Below, one piece after another: positions 7,902 to 17,724 of a DNA stretch of 64,000 nt. A program made the position numbers and the translations under genes. The stretch comes from Desulfobacterales bacterium. Its GTDB lineage: Bacteria; Desulfobacterota; Desulfobacteria; Desulfobacterales; SpSt-501. The notes under the pieces are model-generated. The model was given only the letters and a program-made list of their open reading frames with translations. It had not been told where the DNA came from and searched no databases. The stretch's first letter is position 1, and each line of letters begins with the position of its first letter. The stretch is taken from the NCBI GenBank assembly GCA_030834695.1, contig JAUQXK010000097.1:150823-214822 (forward strand), read 5' to 3'.

Positions 7902-8984
7902 ATGGCCAAAATTGACGCGTTTTTCAAACTGATGCACGAGCAGGGCGCCTCCGACCTGCACCTCGTGGCCGGCCAGCCGCCGGCGCTGAGAATCCGCGGC
8001 GAAATCGAACGAATCAAATACAAGGTGCTGACCAGCGACGACCTGCGGTCCATGCTCTACGAAATCACTCCCGAACACAAGATCAAGCTGTTCGAGGAGA
8101 CGGGCGATGTGGACTTCGGCCACGAGATTCCGGGATTGGCGCGTTACCGCGCCAATTTTTTCATGCAGAAAAACGGGGTGGGTGCCGTCTTCCGCGAGAT
8201 CCCCAATGCCATCCTGACGGCCGAACAGCTGGGGCTGCCGCCGGTGGTCTCCAAGCTGGCCATGCTGCCCCGCGGAATGGTGCTGGTGACGGGTCCGACC
8301 GGCAGCGGCAAATCGACCACGCTGGCCTCCATCATCGATGTGGCCAACCGCAACCGCAAGGATCACATCATTACCGTAGAAGACCCCATCGAGTTCGTTC
8401 ACCAGAGCCAGGCCTGCATCATCAACCAGCGCGAAATCGGCATTCACACCAAGACATTCTCAAGCGCCTTGCGAGGGGCCCTGCGCGAAGACCCGGACAT
8501 CATTCTGGTCGGCGAGATGCGCGACCTGGAAACCATTTCGCTGGCCGTCGAAGCGGCCACGACTGGCCATCTGGTTTTCTCCACCCTGCATACCACCGGC
8601 GCCACCAAGACGGTGGACCGCGTGATCGAGGTTTTTCCGGCCCAGGAGCAGGCGCAGATCCGCTCCACGCTGGCCGATGGCCTGCGGGCGGTCATTTCGC
8701 AGACGCTCTTCAAGCGCATCGACAAAATCGGCCGTATCGTGGCGCTGGAGATCCTGATCGCCACCCCGGGGGTCCGCAACCTGATCCGTGAAGCCAAGAG
8801 TCATCAAATCCCGTCAATGATTCAGACCGGCAAGAAATTCGGCATGACCCTGCTGGACGACTCGATCATGGAGCTCTTCAAGCGCGGCGCCATCAGTGCC
8901 GAGGAGGGCTACGCCAAGTCCAACGACAAAGCGCGCTTCCGGCCGCTGCTGAGGGGTGCGCCCACCGATTTCACCGAAGCATGA
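7902..8984 (+). CDS. pilT: Type IV pilus retraction ATPase PilT
   Basis: Cytoplasmic hexameric AAA-like secretion ATPase, 360 aa, that powers pilus retraction. An N-terminal PAS-like region contains the ASDLHL signature (about 16-21). Walker A GPTGSGKST is near 131-139, the Asp box near IITVEDPIEF, Walker B GEMRDLET and the His box TGHLVFSTLHT follow. The C-terminal GVRNLIRE corresponds to the retraction-specific AIRNLIRE motif, which separates PilT from PilB. It is followed after 22 bp by a second paralogue. No pilin or PilB gene is in the window. Confidence 0.95.
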   Translation: MAKIDAFFKLMHEQGASDLHLVAGQPPALRIRGEIERIKYKVLTSDDLRSMLYEITPEHKIKLFEETGDVDFGHEIPGLARYRANFFMQKNGVGAVFREIPNAILTAEQLGLPPVVSKLAMLPRGMVLVTGPTGSGKSTTLASIIDVANRNRKDHIITVEDPIEFVHQSQACIINQREIGIHTKTFSSALRGALREDPDIILVGEMRDLETISLAVEAATTGHLVFSTLHTTGATKTVDRVIEVFPAQEQAQIRSTLADGLRAVISQTLFKRIDKIGRIVALEILIATPGVRNLIREAKSHQIPSMIQTGKKFGMTLLDDSIMELFKRGAISAEEGYAKSNDKARFRPLLRGAPTDFTEA

Positions 8985-9006
8985 TTTCGAATGAAAAGAG
9001 GGCGAC

Positions 9007-10173
9007 GTGAAGAAACAGGAAATTGATCACATTTTGGTCAAGATGCTGGACGCGTACCGCGAAGTTTCGGACTTGAACTTCACGGTCGGCAAACCCATGC
9101 AGGTGGAAAGCGCCGGTGAACTGGTCCCGATCGAGATCCGCAACAGCATCAAACCGCTGACCCCGTTTCAAACGGAGGTAATGGCCCTGAATCTCATCAA
9201 TCAGGACCGGCGGCTCACCGAGACCATGCTCCGGACCGGGTCGTGCGACCTGTCCTATTCGTTGCCCGGCAAGGCCCGCTTCCGCGTCAACATCTTCTCC
9301 CAGGGCGGCAATTTCTCCATCGTCTGCCGCAAACTGGAGTCGAAGATCCCGACGATCGAAGAACGCGGCTTGCCCAAGAGCCTGTACCAGATCGCCAAGG
9401 AAAAAAACGGCATCGTCTTCGTCACCGGCGCCACGGGATCCGGCAAAACCACGAGCCTGGCGGCGATCTTGGACGACATCAACGAACGGCGCTCGGTGCA
9501 CATCGTCACGCTCGAGGACCCGGTCGAGTACCAACATCCCCACAAGAAGGCCACGTTCAACCAGCGCGAGCTGGGGATGGACTACGACAACTACGCCAAC
9601 GGCTTGCGCGCCGCCTTGCGCCAGGCCCCCAAGGTGATACTGGTGGGGGAAATGCGGGACCGCGAGACGGTCGAAATCGGCTTGAGCGCCTCTGAAACCG
9701 GCCACCTGGTGCTGACGACCCTGCACACCACCGACGCCGGCGCCACCATCAACCGCATCCTGGGCATGTTCCCCAACGAGGACGAGCAGCAGATCCGCAT
9801 TCGTCTAGCGGACTCCCTGCGCTGGATCGTCTGCCAGCGGCTGCTGCCGAAAATCGGCGGCGGCCGGGTGGCCAGTTTTGAGATTCTCGGCACCAGCCTG
9901 CGGATCAAGGACGCCATCCTCAACGGCGAGGCCGAGGGCAAAACCTTTCACGACATCATGGAAGCCGGCAACGCCTTCGGAATGATCACTTTCGATCAGC
10001 ACCTGGTTTCGTTATACGAGCAGGGACAGATCACCCAGGAAACGGCCATGGCGTATGCTTCCCACCGCGGCAACGTGGGCCGGGGGATCGACATGATCAA
10101 GAGTGCACGCGGCGAGGCCACCACCGACATCAGCAAATTGGAGATCGACCGCGCCTACAACAAAATGATCTGA
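9007..10173 (+). CDS. pilU: Second PilT/PilU-type retraction ATPase
   Basis: A 388-aa paralogue of the preceding gene, with Walker A GATGSGKTT, Walker B GEMRDRETV and His box TGHLVLTTLHT. The C terminus lacks a good AIRNLIRE (it reads SLRIKDAILNGEAEGK) and carries the longer tail typical of PilU, the accessory retraction motor that depends on PilT. GTG start at 9007 after AGAGGGCG. The tandem pair fits the pilT-pilU arrangement; the PilU label is a family-based inference from the C-terminal motif. Confidence 0.88.
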   Translation: MKKQEIDHILVKMLDAYREVSDLNFTVGKPMQVESAGELVPIEIRNSIKPLTPFQTEVMALNLINQDRRLTETMLRTGSCDLSYSLPGKARFRVNIFSQGGNFSIVCRKLESKIPTIEERGLPKSLYQIAKEKNGIVFVTGATGSGKTTSLAAILDDINERRSVHIVTLEDPVEYQHPHKKATFNQRELGMDYDNYANGLRAALRQAPKVILVGEMRDRETVEIGLSASETGHLVLTTLHTTDAGATINRILGMFPNEDEQQIRIRLADSLRWIVCQRLLPKIGGGRVASFEILGTSLRIKDAILNGEAEGKTFHDIMEAGNAFGMITFDQHLVSLYEQGQITQETAMAYASHRGNVGRGIDMIKSARGEATTDISKLEIDRAYNKMI

Positions 10174-10247
10174 TGACGGCCCAGCCGATCGCCGCCGCGG
10201 CATGGCAATGCATTTCAGGGCTGCGCCGATTGAAAGAGGACACCCAT

Positions 10248-10892
10248 ATGAACATCGCCTGCACCAGCTGCCAAAGCCAGTTCAAAATCGCCGACGACAA
10301 AATTCCGGCGGGACAACCGGCATCCTTCCTGTGCCCCAAATGCCAGACTCGGATCACCGTGGGCGCCGAGTCTCCCGGACTCGTTGGCAAAGTCTCCCTC
10401 AAGGATATTGATACTAGCTCCTACAACCCCGCCGACCGGCCCTTCGATTTTATCGAAGAGGAGGGCAAGACCGCCCTGGTGTGCGAGGCAAACCCCTTGC
10501 TGCGCAAGCCGATCATCGAAAGTCTGGAGCTGATGGAATATCAAATCACGGTGACCGAGACCGCTCGCGAGGCCCTCAAGCGCATGCGCTATCACGTCTA
10601 TGATGTCGTGGTGGTCGACGAAAATTTTGACACCGACAACTCGGAGGCCAACGGCGTCTTGATTTACATGGAGCGCCTCGGCATGTCCATCCGCCGCAAC
10701 ATGTTCGTCGCCATGATCTCCAACCGCCACCGCACGATGGATAACATGACCGCCTTCCTGAAGAGCGTCAACCTCATCATCAACTCAAAAAACATCGAGG
10801 ACACGGGGAAGATCCTCAGCCGCGGACTCACCGAATACCTGGCCTTCTACCGCGTGTTCCGGGATAAGCTCAAGGAAACCGGCCGGGCCTGA
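10248..10892 (+). CDS. MJ0042-type zinc ribbon plus degenerate receiver domain protein
   Basis: A 214-aa protein. Residues 1-38 form a zinc ribbon (C5xxC8 and C29xxC32, MJ0042 type). Residues about 78-200 resemble a response-regulator receiver: the candidate phospho-acceptor Asp is in VVVVDENFD, but the first-strand acidic pair is reduced to C-E (LVCEANPLL) and the fourth-strand Thr is Ser (AMISNR). No output domain follows. The start was placed at the ATG preceded by AAAGAGGA; a longer in-frame extension to 10173 overlaps the pilU stop and lacks a ribosome-binding site. It follows pilT/pilU directly, so it may regulate the motors. The precise function is unknown. Confidence 0.75.
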   Translation: MNIACTSCQSQFKIADDKIPAGQPASFLCPKCQTRITVGAESPGLVGKVSLKDIDTSSYNPADRPFDFIEEEGKTALVCEANPLLRKPIIESLELMEYQITVTETAREALKRMRYHVYDVVVVDENFDTDNSEANGVLIYMERLGMSIRRNMFVAMISNRHRTMDNMTAFLKSVNLIINSKNIEDTGKILSRGLTEYLAFYRVFRDKLKETGRA

Positions 10893-11053
10893 TCCCCGCC
10901 AGCGCCCCCGAACGAAGGCCATTTGAATTTCTTCGAATTTCGAATTTGGTTTCGGCTCGCCCAGCCTGAAGCATCCGGCGCAAAACACTTGCGAAGTGGT
11001 TTTTCCGTCTGATATTAGATCGGCAACCCAACACGGATTTGGCCAGCGTTCCT

Positions 11054-11998
11054 ATGGAAAAAAAACATGTGGACCCCCATATAAACCTCGTCGCAGACGG
11101 CGTTTACCAGGTCGTCCTGACCCCGCCCCTGGATGGATTTGCGGACTTCATCAGTGCCTGGGTGGTTGTCGGGCCGCCGTCGTTTCTAGTGGACGTCGGA
11201 CCCGGCTCTACCGCCGATCAACTGATGCGCGGGTTGGAGATTCTGGGGGTCGCCCGTCTGGACTATCTCCTGCTGACCCACATCCACCTCGATCATGCCG
11301 GTGCGGCCGGCGCGGTCTCCCGACGGTTTCCGGAAGCCCGCGTCGTCTGTCACGCGAAAGGCATCCCGCATCTGGTTGACCCGACTCAGCTCTGGGAAGG
11401 CTCCCGCAACGTGCTGGGACCGATCGCCGAGGGTTACGGCCCGCTCGACCCGATACCGGCGGAGCGTTTCATCGCCGCCCAGGAGTTCCACGACGAAGGC
11501 ATCTCGACCCTGCTCACACCGGGCCATGCCGTCCATCATGTCAGCTACCTGACCGATAGGGGCCTGTTCGCCGGCGAGGCTTGCGGGGTGCGCTACCAGT
11601 TGGGGGACGGCCGAGCGTACTTAAGACCGGCCACGCCGCCCCGGTTTTTCCTGGATGTCGCGTTGGCCAGCGTCGACGCGCTCATGGCGCATTCGCCATC
11701 GCGCATGATGATCGGCCACTTCGGCATGGTGGGAGACGGTGTCAGTCTGCTGAAACGGCACCGTGAACAGTTGCTCTTCTGGGAAGAATGGTTAGCGCGG
11801 ATGGCCGGGCGCCACTCGGCTGCAGAACTTCTCGAAGTGTGTGCGGAGGGACTGCTCGCGGAAGACCCGTGCTTGGCAGACTTCAGTGCCTTTTCGGAGC
11901 CGGCCAAAAGACGCGAGCGCTATTTCCTGAAAAACAGCATCAATGGATTCTTGGGGTGGGTCGAGAATTCGGAAGGCGGAAGGCCAAAGGCGGAATAA
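11054..11998 (+). CDS. Metallo-beta-lactamase-fold hydrolase
   Basis: A 314-aa MBL-superfamily protein with the metal-binding motif THIHLDHAG (HxHxDH, about residues 75-83), a later His (TPGHAVHHVSYL, near 157-168) and a C-terminal HFGMVG-type segment. Members are hydrolases of thioesters, lactones or glyoxalase-II-like substrates, or persulfide dioxygenases. The substrate cannot be assigned. ATG at 11054 is preferred over an in-frame TTG at 11039; no strong Shine-Dalgarno precedes either. It stands alone and converges with folP. Confidence 0.85.
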   Translation: MEKKHVDPHINLVADGVYQVVLTPPLDGFADFISAWVVVGPPSFLVDVGPGSTADQLMRGLEILGVARLDYLLLTHIHLDHAGAAGAVSRRFPEARVVCHAKGIPHLVDPTQLWEGSRNVLGPIAEGYGPLDPIPAERFIAAQEFHDEGISTLLTPGHAVHHVSYLTDRGLFAGEACGVRYQLGDGRAYLRPATPPRFFLDVALASVDALMAHSPSRMMIGHFGMVGDGVSLLKRHREQLLFWEEWLARMAGRHSAAELLEVCAEGLLAEDPCLADFSAFSEPAKRRERYFLKNSINGFLGWVENSEGGRPKAE

Positions 11999-12041
11999 AA
12001 AAGATTCCGCGGCACGCCTCACACATCGTCTATTCCGCCTT
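11987..12041. terminator. Inverted repeat between convergent MBL and folP genes
   Basis: AAGGCGGAATA (11987-11997) pairs with TATTCCGCCTT (12031-12041), an 11-bp perfect stem whose left arm contains most of the MBL stop codon. No long T-run follows on either strand, so termination activity is uncertain. Confidence 0.4.
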
Positions 12042-12075
12042 CGTTTGTCCACCCTCCACATTCCACCTTCTGACT

Positions 12076-12951
12076 TCACGAATTCAGGATGGCGTCCGCT
12101 ACTTTTACGGTGGCCACCGTATTTGCGACGTCATGCACGCGCACGATGTGGGCGCCGTTGAAGATGGAGGCGGCCACCGTGGCCTGCGTGCCGGTTTCCA
12201 CAACCGGCAGATCCGGCGGTATATCCGGGTCGCCGGCCGGCTTGACCAGTCGGCGGATGAAGGATTTGCGCGATGACCCGACCAGAAGCGGCAGACCCAG
12301 CCCGGCGAATTCGGCCAGCCGGCGGATGAGCCGCAGGTTGTGCTCTGCGGTCTTGCCGAAACCGATCCCCGGGTCCACGATCAATCGCTCTCTGGCGATT
12401 CCCTGCCCTTCGGCGGCATCGGCGGCCTGCTGGAGGAAGGAGTAAATCTCTCCCACCAAATCGTCATAGCGCGGGGCCACCTGCATGCTCCGCGGCTCTC
12501 CCCGCATGTGCATCAGGATCACAGGCACCCCGAACTCGGCGGCCAGCTCGGCCAAACCCGCATCCGACCGCAGCGCGGCGATATCGTTGATCATGGCGGC
12601 GCCCGCCTCGAGCGCGCGCCGGGCAACGACGGCTTTGGAGGTATCGATGCTGATCGGAATCCGGATCTTTTCCGCCAATTCGGCGACCACCGGCACCACT
12701 CGCCGGATCTCCTCATCGGCTGAAACCGATTCCGAAAACGGGCGGGTTGATTCTCCGCCGATGTCGATGATGTCGGCCCCCTCGGCGGCCAGCCGCAGGC
12801 CCTGGGCGACGGCGTCCCGGGAATCCAAAAAGCGGCCGCCGTCGGAAAATGAATCCGGCGTCACATTCACGATTCCCATGATGCAGGTGCGGCGGCCGAG
12901 TTCCAGGCAGTGGCGCCCCCACTCCATTCGGTAACTCGTTCGAGAATGCAT
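12076..12951 (-). CDS. folP: Dihydropteroate synthase
   Basis: Folate pathway enzyme condensing p-aminobenzoate with 6-hydroxymethyl-dihydropterin pyrophosphate. A TIM-barrel of 291 aa with the two signature motifs MGIVNVTPDSFSDGG (about 25-39) and DIGGESTRP (about 61-69), plus DPGIGFGKT and GSSRKSF for substrate binding. It begins 9 bp after ftsH stops and is the last gene of tilS-ftsH-folP, an order common in bacteria. The ATG at 12951 has no clear ribosome-binding site, so coupling to ftsH translation is likely; an internal Met at residue 9 is an alternative start. Confidence 0.95.
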   Translation of the reverse strand: MHSRTSYRMEWGRHCLELGRRTCIMGIVNVTPDSFSDGGRFLDSRDAVAQGLRLAAEGADIIDIGGESTRPFSESVSADEEIRRVVPVVAELAEKIRIPISIDTSKAVVARRALEAGAAMINDIAALRSDAGLAELAAEFGVPVILMHMRGEPRSMQVAPRYDDLVGEIYSFLQQAADAAEGQGIARERLIVDPGIGFGKTAEHNLRLIRRLAEFAGLGLPLLVGSSRKSFIRRLVKPAGDPDIPPDLPVVETGTQATVAASIFNGAHIVRVHDVANTVATVKVADAILNS

Positions 12952-12960
12952 TCAGTGCAC

Positions 12961-14841
12961 TTATGCCGGGGAGGGAGAAGCGGCATCGGGAGAAGCCTTC
13001 GCCGGCTCCTCGTCGTCTTCGATGCGCTTGGAAGGCAGCTGGATTCCCGGACGCATGCTCAGGATCAATTCATCCAGCTCCTTGCCCATGACGGTTTCCT
13101 TTTCCAGAAGCACGTCGGACAATTTGTGGAGAATGTCGAGGTTTTCCAGCAGAACCGAGCGGGCGCGCTCGTAGCAGGCCTTGATCAGCTTGTTGATCTC
13201 CTCGTCGATCACCTGTGCGGTGGCGTCGGAATAATCCCGGTGCTGGACGATCTCGCGGCCCAGAAACACATGTTCCTCGCCCTTGGAATAATTCAGCGGA
13301 CCAAGCGTGTCGCTCATACCCCATCGGCGCACCATCTGCTCCGCCAGGGCCGTGGCCTGCTTGATGTCGTTGGCCGCGCCGGTACTGATGCGCTTGAAAA
13401 CGATTTCCTCCGCCGCCCGGCCGCCGTAGGCCACCGCCAGCTCGCTCTCCAGCTGGTCGCGATACTTGAAATCACGCTCCTCCGGCAGGAACCAGGTCAC
13501 TCCGGCAGCCCGCCCGCGCGGAATGATGGTGATCTTGTTGACCGCGTCGGTTTCCGGCAAAAAGCGCGCCACCAGGGCGTGCCCGCCTTCATGGAAGGCG
13601 GTCACCTTGCGGTCTTCTTCCCTGATCACCTTCGATTTGCGCTCCAAGCCCATATAGACTTTGTCCTTCGCGTCCTCGAAGTCCTGGATGTCGAGCCGCT
13701 CCTTGCCGCGCTTGGCGGCCAGCAGCGCCGCCTCGTTCACCAGGTTCTCGAGATCGGCACCGGAAAAGCCGGGCGTTCCCTTGGCCAGAATGGTGACGTT
13801 CACCTCTGGAGCAATCGGCGTCTTGCGCATGTGCACGTTCAGGATCTTCTCCCGGCCGCGAATGTCCGGCAGCGACACCACCACCTGACGGTCGAAGCGT
13901 CCGGGCCGTAACAGCGCCGGATCCAGAACATCGGGCCGGTTGGTGGCCGAGATCAGGATGACGCCCTCGTTGGATTCGAATCCGTCCATCTCGACCAGAA
14001 GCTGGTTCAGGGTCTGCTCGCGTTCATCGTGCCCGCCGCCCAGGCCGGCGCCGCGATGTCGCCCCACCGCATCGATTTCATCGATAAAAATAATGCACGG
14101 CGCGTTTTTCTTGCCCTGAACAAAAAGATCTCGAACGCGGGAGGCGCCGACGCCGACGAACATCTCCACGAAATCGGAGCCGCTGATGCTGAAAAAGGGT
14201 ACGCCCGCTTCACCGGCGATGGCCCGCGCGAGCAGGGTTTTGCCAGTGCCGGGCGGCCCCATCAGCAGAACCCCCTTGGGGATGCGGCCTCCCAGGCGGG
14301 TGAACTTTTTGGGATCTTTCAGAAAATCCACTATTTCCTGGAGCTCTTCCTTGGCCTCGTCGATGCCGGCAACATCCGCAAAGGTCACTTTTTCGGATGT
14401 GTCGGACATCAGGCGGGCGCGGCTTTTGCCGAAGGAAAGCGCTTTGCCGCCGCCGGACTGCATCTGGCGCATGAAAAAGATCCAGACGCCGATCAGCACC
14501 AGCATCGGAAACCAGGAGACCAGCAGCGACATGTACCAGGGTGATTCCGATTCCGGTTTGGCGTTGATGACCACCTTCTTCTGCCGCAGCATGCTGATTA
14601 GTTCCGGATCGGTTGGGGCATAGACTTTGTAGCGCGACCGGTTGACATCGGTGACGTAGAGTTCCTTTCCCTGGATCACGACTTCCGCCACCCGATCTTC
14701 GTTCACCATGGACAGGAACTGGGAATAGTTCAAATTCGATTCGCTCAGGTGCTGCTGGCTGAAAAGGTTGTACAGCATGATCATCATCAGCGTGATGACC
14801 AGCCACAGCGCCAGGTTCTTATAAAACGGATTCAACGCCAT
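12961..14841 (-). CDS. ftsH: ATP-dependent zinc metalloprotease FtsH
   Basis: Membrane AAA+ protease of 626 aa that degrades misfolded membrane proteins and regulatory targets. TM1 is at about 7-24 and TM2 at about 105-122, with a small periplasmic domain between. The AAA module carries Walker A GPPGTGKT and Walker [12 protein letters not shown], followed by the second region of homology. The zinc protease motif is HEGGH. The length is typical. It lies between tilS and folP on the minus strand. Confidence 0.97.
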   Translation of the reverse strand: MALNPFYKNLALWLVITLMMIMLYNLFSQQHLSESNLNYSQFLSMVNEDRVAEVVIQGKELYVTDVNRSRYKVYAPTDPELISMLRQKKVVINAKPESESPWYMSLLVSWFPMLVLIGVWIFFMRQMQSGGGKALSFGKSRARLMSDTSEKVTFADVAGIDEAKEELQEIVDFLKDPKKFTRLGGRIPKGVLLMGPPGTGKTLLARAIAGEAGVPFFSISGSDFVEMFVGVGASRVRDLFVQGKKNAPCIIFIDEIDAVGRHRGAGLGGGHDEREQTLNQLLVEMDGFESNEGVILISATNRPDVLDPALLRPGRFDRQVVVSLPDIRGREKILNVHMRKTPIAPEVNVTILAKGTPGFSGADLENLVNEAALLAAKRGKERLDIQDFEDAKDKVYMGLERKSKVIREEDRKVTAFHEGGHALVARFLPETDAVNKITIIPRGRAAGVTWFLPEERDFKYRDQLESELAVAYGGRAAEEIVFKRISTGAANDIKQATALAEQMVRRWGMSDTLGPLNYSKGEEHVFLGREIVQHRDYSDATAQVIDEEINKLIKACYERARSVLLENLDILHKLSDVLLEKETVMGKELDELILSMRPGIQLPSKRIEDDEEPAKASPDAASPSPA

Positions 14842-15017
14842 TTACCTCCTCAGTGGGTACGATCCCACGACAATGTGAAACGCAAGGACGGCAACGATGC
14901 AGCTTAGCTGAAAGTATTCCGTATCTCCGACCAAAATTCAAGTGGGATTTGCACCTGAATGAGCCGGTTGGTTGAAATATCGGCACGGAGGGATTATCGC
15001 GGCTTCAGTAGGCGATA

Positions 15018-16499
15018 TTACGGCTGCCGGATGGTAATCACTTCTTGTCGATTCGCAAGGATCAGCTCGGCTTTTAACACCTGCCGGGTCTGGCGGTTCA
15101 GGCGGGCGTCGTGGCTGATCCGGTGGCCGGCAACCCATAGGATTCGGCCCTTGCTGAGCAGCAACGGGCAGCGCCGGCGTTGGTCGCGGGCGATTTTATG
15201 GTCAATGAAAAACTTCTTAAGCTTCTGAGTGCCGCCCAGGCCCAGGGGAGAGAAGCGGTCGCCGGGACGAAAGTTGCGGATCGTGACCGGAAACTCAACT
15301 GCCGCTCCATCAAAAAAGACCGTCAGCGGCCCCGCAGCGGCCGGATCCATGTCCGGTTCCGGCGCGATGGCTGTCAGAGCGATGGCGTCTCCTGTTTCCA
15401 CCAGCGTCACCACCCCGCAGCGATCCAGTTGGTAAGAATAATCGATGCCGGCGGCGCTTGGGTTTTCGTCGGCACGGTCGCTATCGCCGTATCCAATCGT
15501 CAGGGCGTTTCCCCGGCGCTGCACTCGCAGATCTTCCGGCAAGTGCAGCGGCCCCCCGTTGCTCGGCCGATTGACCAAGGCCAGGATTCCCTCGATGTGG
15601 GCAAAAGCGATGCGTCGCAGGTCACCTTGAACGCGACGCAGGCCCGCGCGAACGACCCGGCGCTGGATCGCCGGCGTGTGCCTGCGCAGTGCGCCGGCAT
15701 CCAGGGTCAGCTGCCCGGACGGACGGGCGATGACCGTCTGTTCGAGGAGGGTTTGAATCTGGCTCTCGATCCATTCCTCCTCATCCCGCAGAGCCTCCGC
15801 CGACCGGTGCAGCACGGCGCGCACCCCCGGCTGATAGTCCCTCTCCAACAACGGAATCAGCTGATTCCGAATCCGGTTGCGCAGGAAGCCGTTGTCGCTA
15901 TTCGTGGGATCAGCGAGAGCGGACAGGCTGCGTCGGCGCAGGTAATCCAGAATGTCCGCCCGGTCCGCGCGGATCAGGGGGCGGATGAAGCACCCCCCAC
16001 GCATCGGGGGCATGCCTCCCAACCCGAGCCTCCCGCTGCCGCGCAGCAAATTCAGCAGAAGGGTCTCGGCGTTGTCGTCCGCATGGTGGGCCAGGGCGAC
16101 TTTGTTGAAACCGTGACGATCGGCTGTCTCTTGAAAAAACCGGTAGCGGGCCTTCCGTCCCGCCGCCTCGATCGACAGGTGCCATCGGCGTTGAAGATCG
16201 CGCACATCGACGCGCTCGGTATGCAGCGGGAGCCTGAGGCGTTCGGCCAGCTGTCGGACAAAATCTGCATCCCGCGCCGATTCCTCCCGCAGGCCGTGAT
16301 CCAAGTGCGCAATCCCCACGCACAGCTGCCAAGCCGACGCCCGCTCCGCAAGCAAATGCAAGAGCGCCACAGAGTCCGGCCCGCCGGAAACGGCCACCAG
16401 AACGCCATCGCCGCGGGCGATCAAGTCGTACCGGGCGATCGTCTCCTCGAACCGCTGTTCAAGCCGGACAGGCTGGGTGGAAGGGCGAAAATTCTTCAC
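15018..16499 (-). CDS. tilS: tRNA(Ile)-lysidine synthetase
   Basis: N-type ATP-pyrophosphatase that converts C34 of tRNA-Ile(CAU) to lysidine. The PP-loop SGGPDS lies about 40 residues from the N terminus. The TilS core (HHADDNAETLLLNLLRGSG) and the RPLI/R..D segment follow, then a C-terminal TilS domain (FRPGDRFSPLGLGGTQKLKK). Roughly 493 aa, somewhat longer than the E. coli enzyme. The start is uncertain: GTG at 16499 or TTG at 16511 are both in frame, and neither has a clear Shine-Dalgarno. A 176-bp gap separates it from ftsH. Confidence 0.93.
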   Translation of the reverse strand: MKNFRPSTQPVRLEQRFEETIARYDLIARGDGVLVAVSGGPDSVALLHLLAERASAWQLCVGIAHLDHGLREESARDADFVRQLAERLRLPLHTERVDVRDLQRRWHLSIEAAGRKARYRFFQETADRHGFNKVALAHHADDNAETLLLNLLRGSGRLGLGGMPPMRGGCFIRPLIRADRADILDYLRRRSLSALADPTNSDNGFLRNRIRNQLIPLLERDYQPGVRAVLHRSAEALRDEEEWIESQIQTLLEQTVIARPSGQLTLDAGALRRHTPAIQRRVVRAGLRRVQGDLRRIAFAHIEGILALVNRPSNGGPLHLPEDLRVQRRGNALTIGYGDSDRADENPSAAGIDYSYQLDRCGVVTLVETGDAIALTAIAPEPDMDPAAAGPLTVFFDGAAVEFPVTIRNFRPGDRFSPLGLGGTQKLKKFFIDHKIARDQRRRCPLLLSKGRILWVAGHRISHDARLNRQTRQVLKAELILANRQEVITIRQP

Positions 16500-16726
16500 G
16501 CATCTATGCAACCATTTAAAATTTAAATAATAACTTAGGACAAACCAAACTCCGCGTCAACGTCGATTCCACGCCGACTCCACGAGAATCTGGTGCGCCC
16601 GCATTTTTCGCTTGAAAAAGCGGATGATATGCGTATGCTGTATCGAAGATCTGCGGATTCCTGAAAGAGCCAGACGACCTGTTGTGGAAGCGCTTCGATG
16701 TCATGACGGTCGCCTGGAGGTTATCG

Positions 16727-16847
16727 CCTGGATCATCCTGCTGGTCGCCACGCAACAGACGATCACGAACCTCGTCAGGTCCGGAAGGAAGCAGCGATAA
16801 GTGATGCTGGCTGTGTCGTGGTCCGTCACCGGTCGGGATGATCCAGG
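16727..16847 (+). ncRNA. ffs: Signal recognition particle RNA (4.5S type)
   Basis: The universally conserved apical domain GTCAGGTCCGGAAGGAAGCA is present (16774-16793) with the following GCG. The two ends pair: CCTGGATCATCC (16727-16738) with GGATGATCCAGG (16836-16847), giving a ~121-nt hairpin-shaped RNA typical of bacterial SRP RNA. A possible promoter is TTGAAA (16612-16617) with TATGCT (16634-16639), 16 bp apart, which would give an additional 5' leader. Confidence 0.93.
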
Positions 16848-16946
16848 TTCTCGTCTCGTTCGCCGCCATTGATTCCAGGTTTACGCCTCTTTCGCCTTTT
16901 CTGACTAAACCTCTATTTTTTCGATAAAAAGCAGCGGACGCCCAAC

Positions 16947-16974
16947 TTGACATCAGGCCATCCTGCTTTACTTT
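16947..16974 (+). promoter_or_regulatory. Putative promoter upstream of grpE-dnaK
   Basis: TTGACA (16947-16952) and TACTTT (16969-16974) are separated by 16 bp, about 40 bp before the grpE start. No CIRCE inverted repeat and no hrcA gene are seen, so heat-shock control here is not by a visible HrcA site. Confidence 0.5.
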
Positions 16975-17013
16975 CACCCTCGATTTGATAAAAATGTCTG
17001 GAAAGTGACAGTT

Positions 17014-17673
17014 ATGTCCGAACCGCGCAAGATTAAAGTAGTTGTCGATGAGGAGGATGAATCCGGGCCGGCATCCAACGGCTCTATTGAACCGATCTCG
17101 GCCGCAGAAGGCCAGAGGGAGGGGAATTCGTCCGGCGAGAGCGAGAAGCATCCCTCCGCAGGACTGAGCTTGAAGGATGTCCAATCCAAGCTGGATGCCA
17201 GGGAAAAGGACTATAAGGAAACATACGATCGCCTGCTGCGGATTACCGCGGAATTCGAAAATTATAAAAAGCGCATGTCCCGCGAGATGGAAGACTTTCG
17301 AAAATACGCCAACCAATCGCTCTTGAGGGAGATGCTGTCGGTGGTCGATCATATCGAACTCGCCATCCAGGCCGCAGGCGTACCCGCCGCTGGCGAAACC
17401 AGCATGGTTGAAGGGCTGAACCTCACGCTCAAGGAGTTTTTGCGCATCCTCGAAAAGTTCAAAGTCAAGCCGATAGAAGCGGTCGGGCAACTGTTCAACC
17501 CCCAAATGCATGAAGCCATTATGCAGGAGGCCAGCGATCGTCTGCCGGAAAACACCGTCGTGCGGGAGATGCAAAAAGGCTACACGATCAACGACCGTTT
17601 GCTGAGACCCTCGCTGGTGGTGGTGGCGGCCGCCCGACGTATCGAGCCGGATTCGACCCCGAATGCGTGTTAG
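17014..17673 (+). CDS. grpE: Nucleotide exchange factor GrpE
   Basis: Co-chaperone that releases ADP from DnaK. A 219-aa protein with an acidic disordered N terminus (about 1-55), a long coiled coil (about 60-115) and the C-terminal beta domain containing FNPQMHEAI, characteristic of GrpE. ATG at 17014 is chosen over the in-frame GTG at 17005. dnaK follows after 51 bp. hrcA and dnaJ are absent from the immediate surroundings, unlike the common hrcA-grpE-dnaK-dnaJ order. Confidence 0.95.
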   Translation: MSEPRKIKVVVDEEDESGPASNGSIEPISAAEGQREGNSSGESEKHPSAGLSLKDVQSKLDAREKDYKETYDRLLRITAEFENYKKRMSREMEDFRKYANQSLLREMLSVVDHIELAIQAAGVPAAGETSMVEGLNLTLKEFLRILEKFKVKPIEAVGQLFNPQMHEAIMQEASDRLPENTVVREMQKGYTINDRLLRPSLVVVAAARRIEPDSTPNAC

Positions 17674-17724
17674 AAAACCGTTTACTATAGCTGACATAAG
17701 AAACGTCCAAGGAGGATCCAACGT

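Noticed and set aside
16900-17013. CIRCE/HrcA heat-shock operator before grpE
   Set aside because: No TTAGCACTC-N9-GAGTGCTAA repeat or close relative is present.
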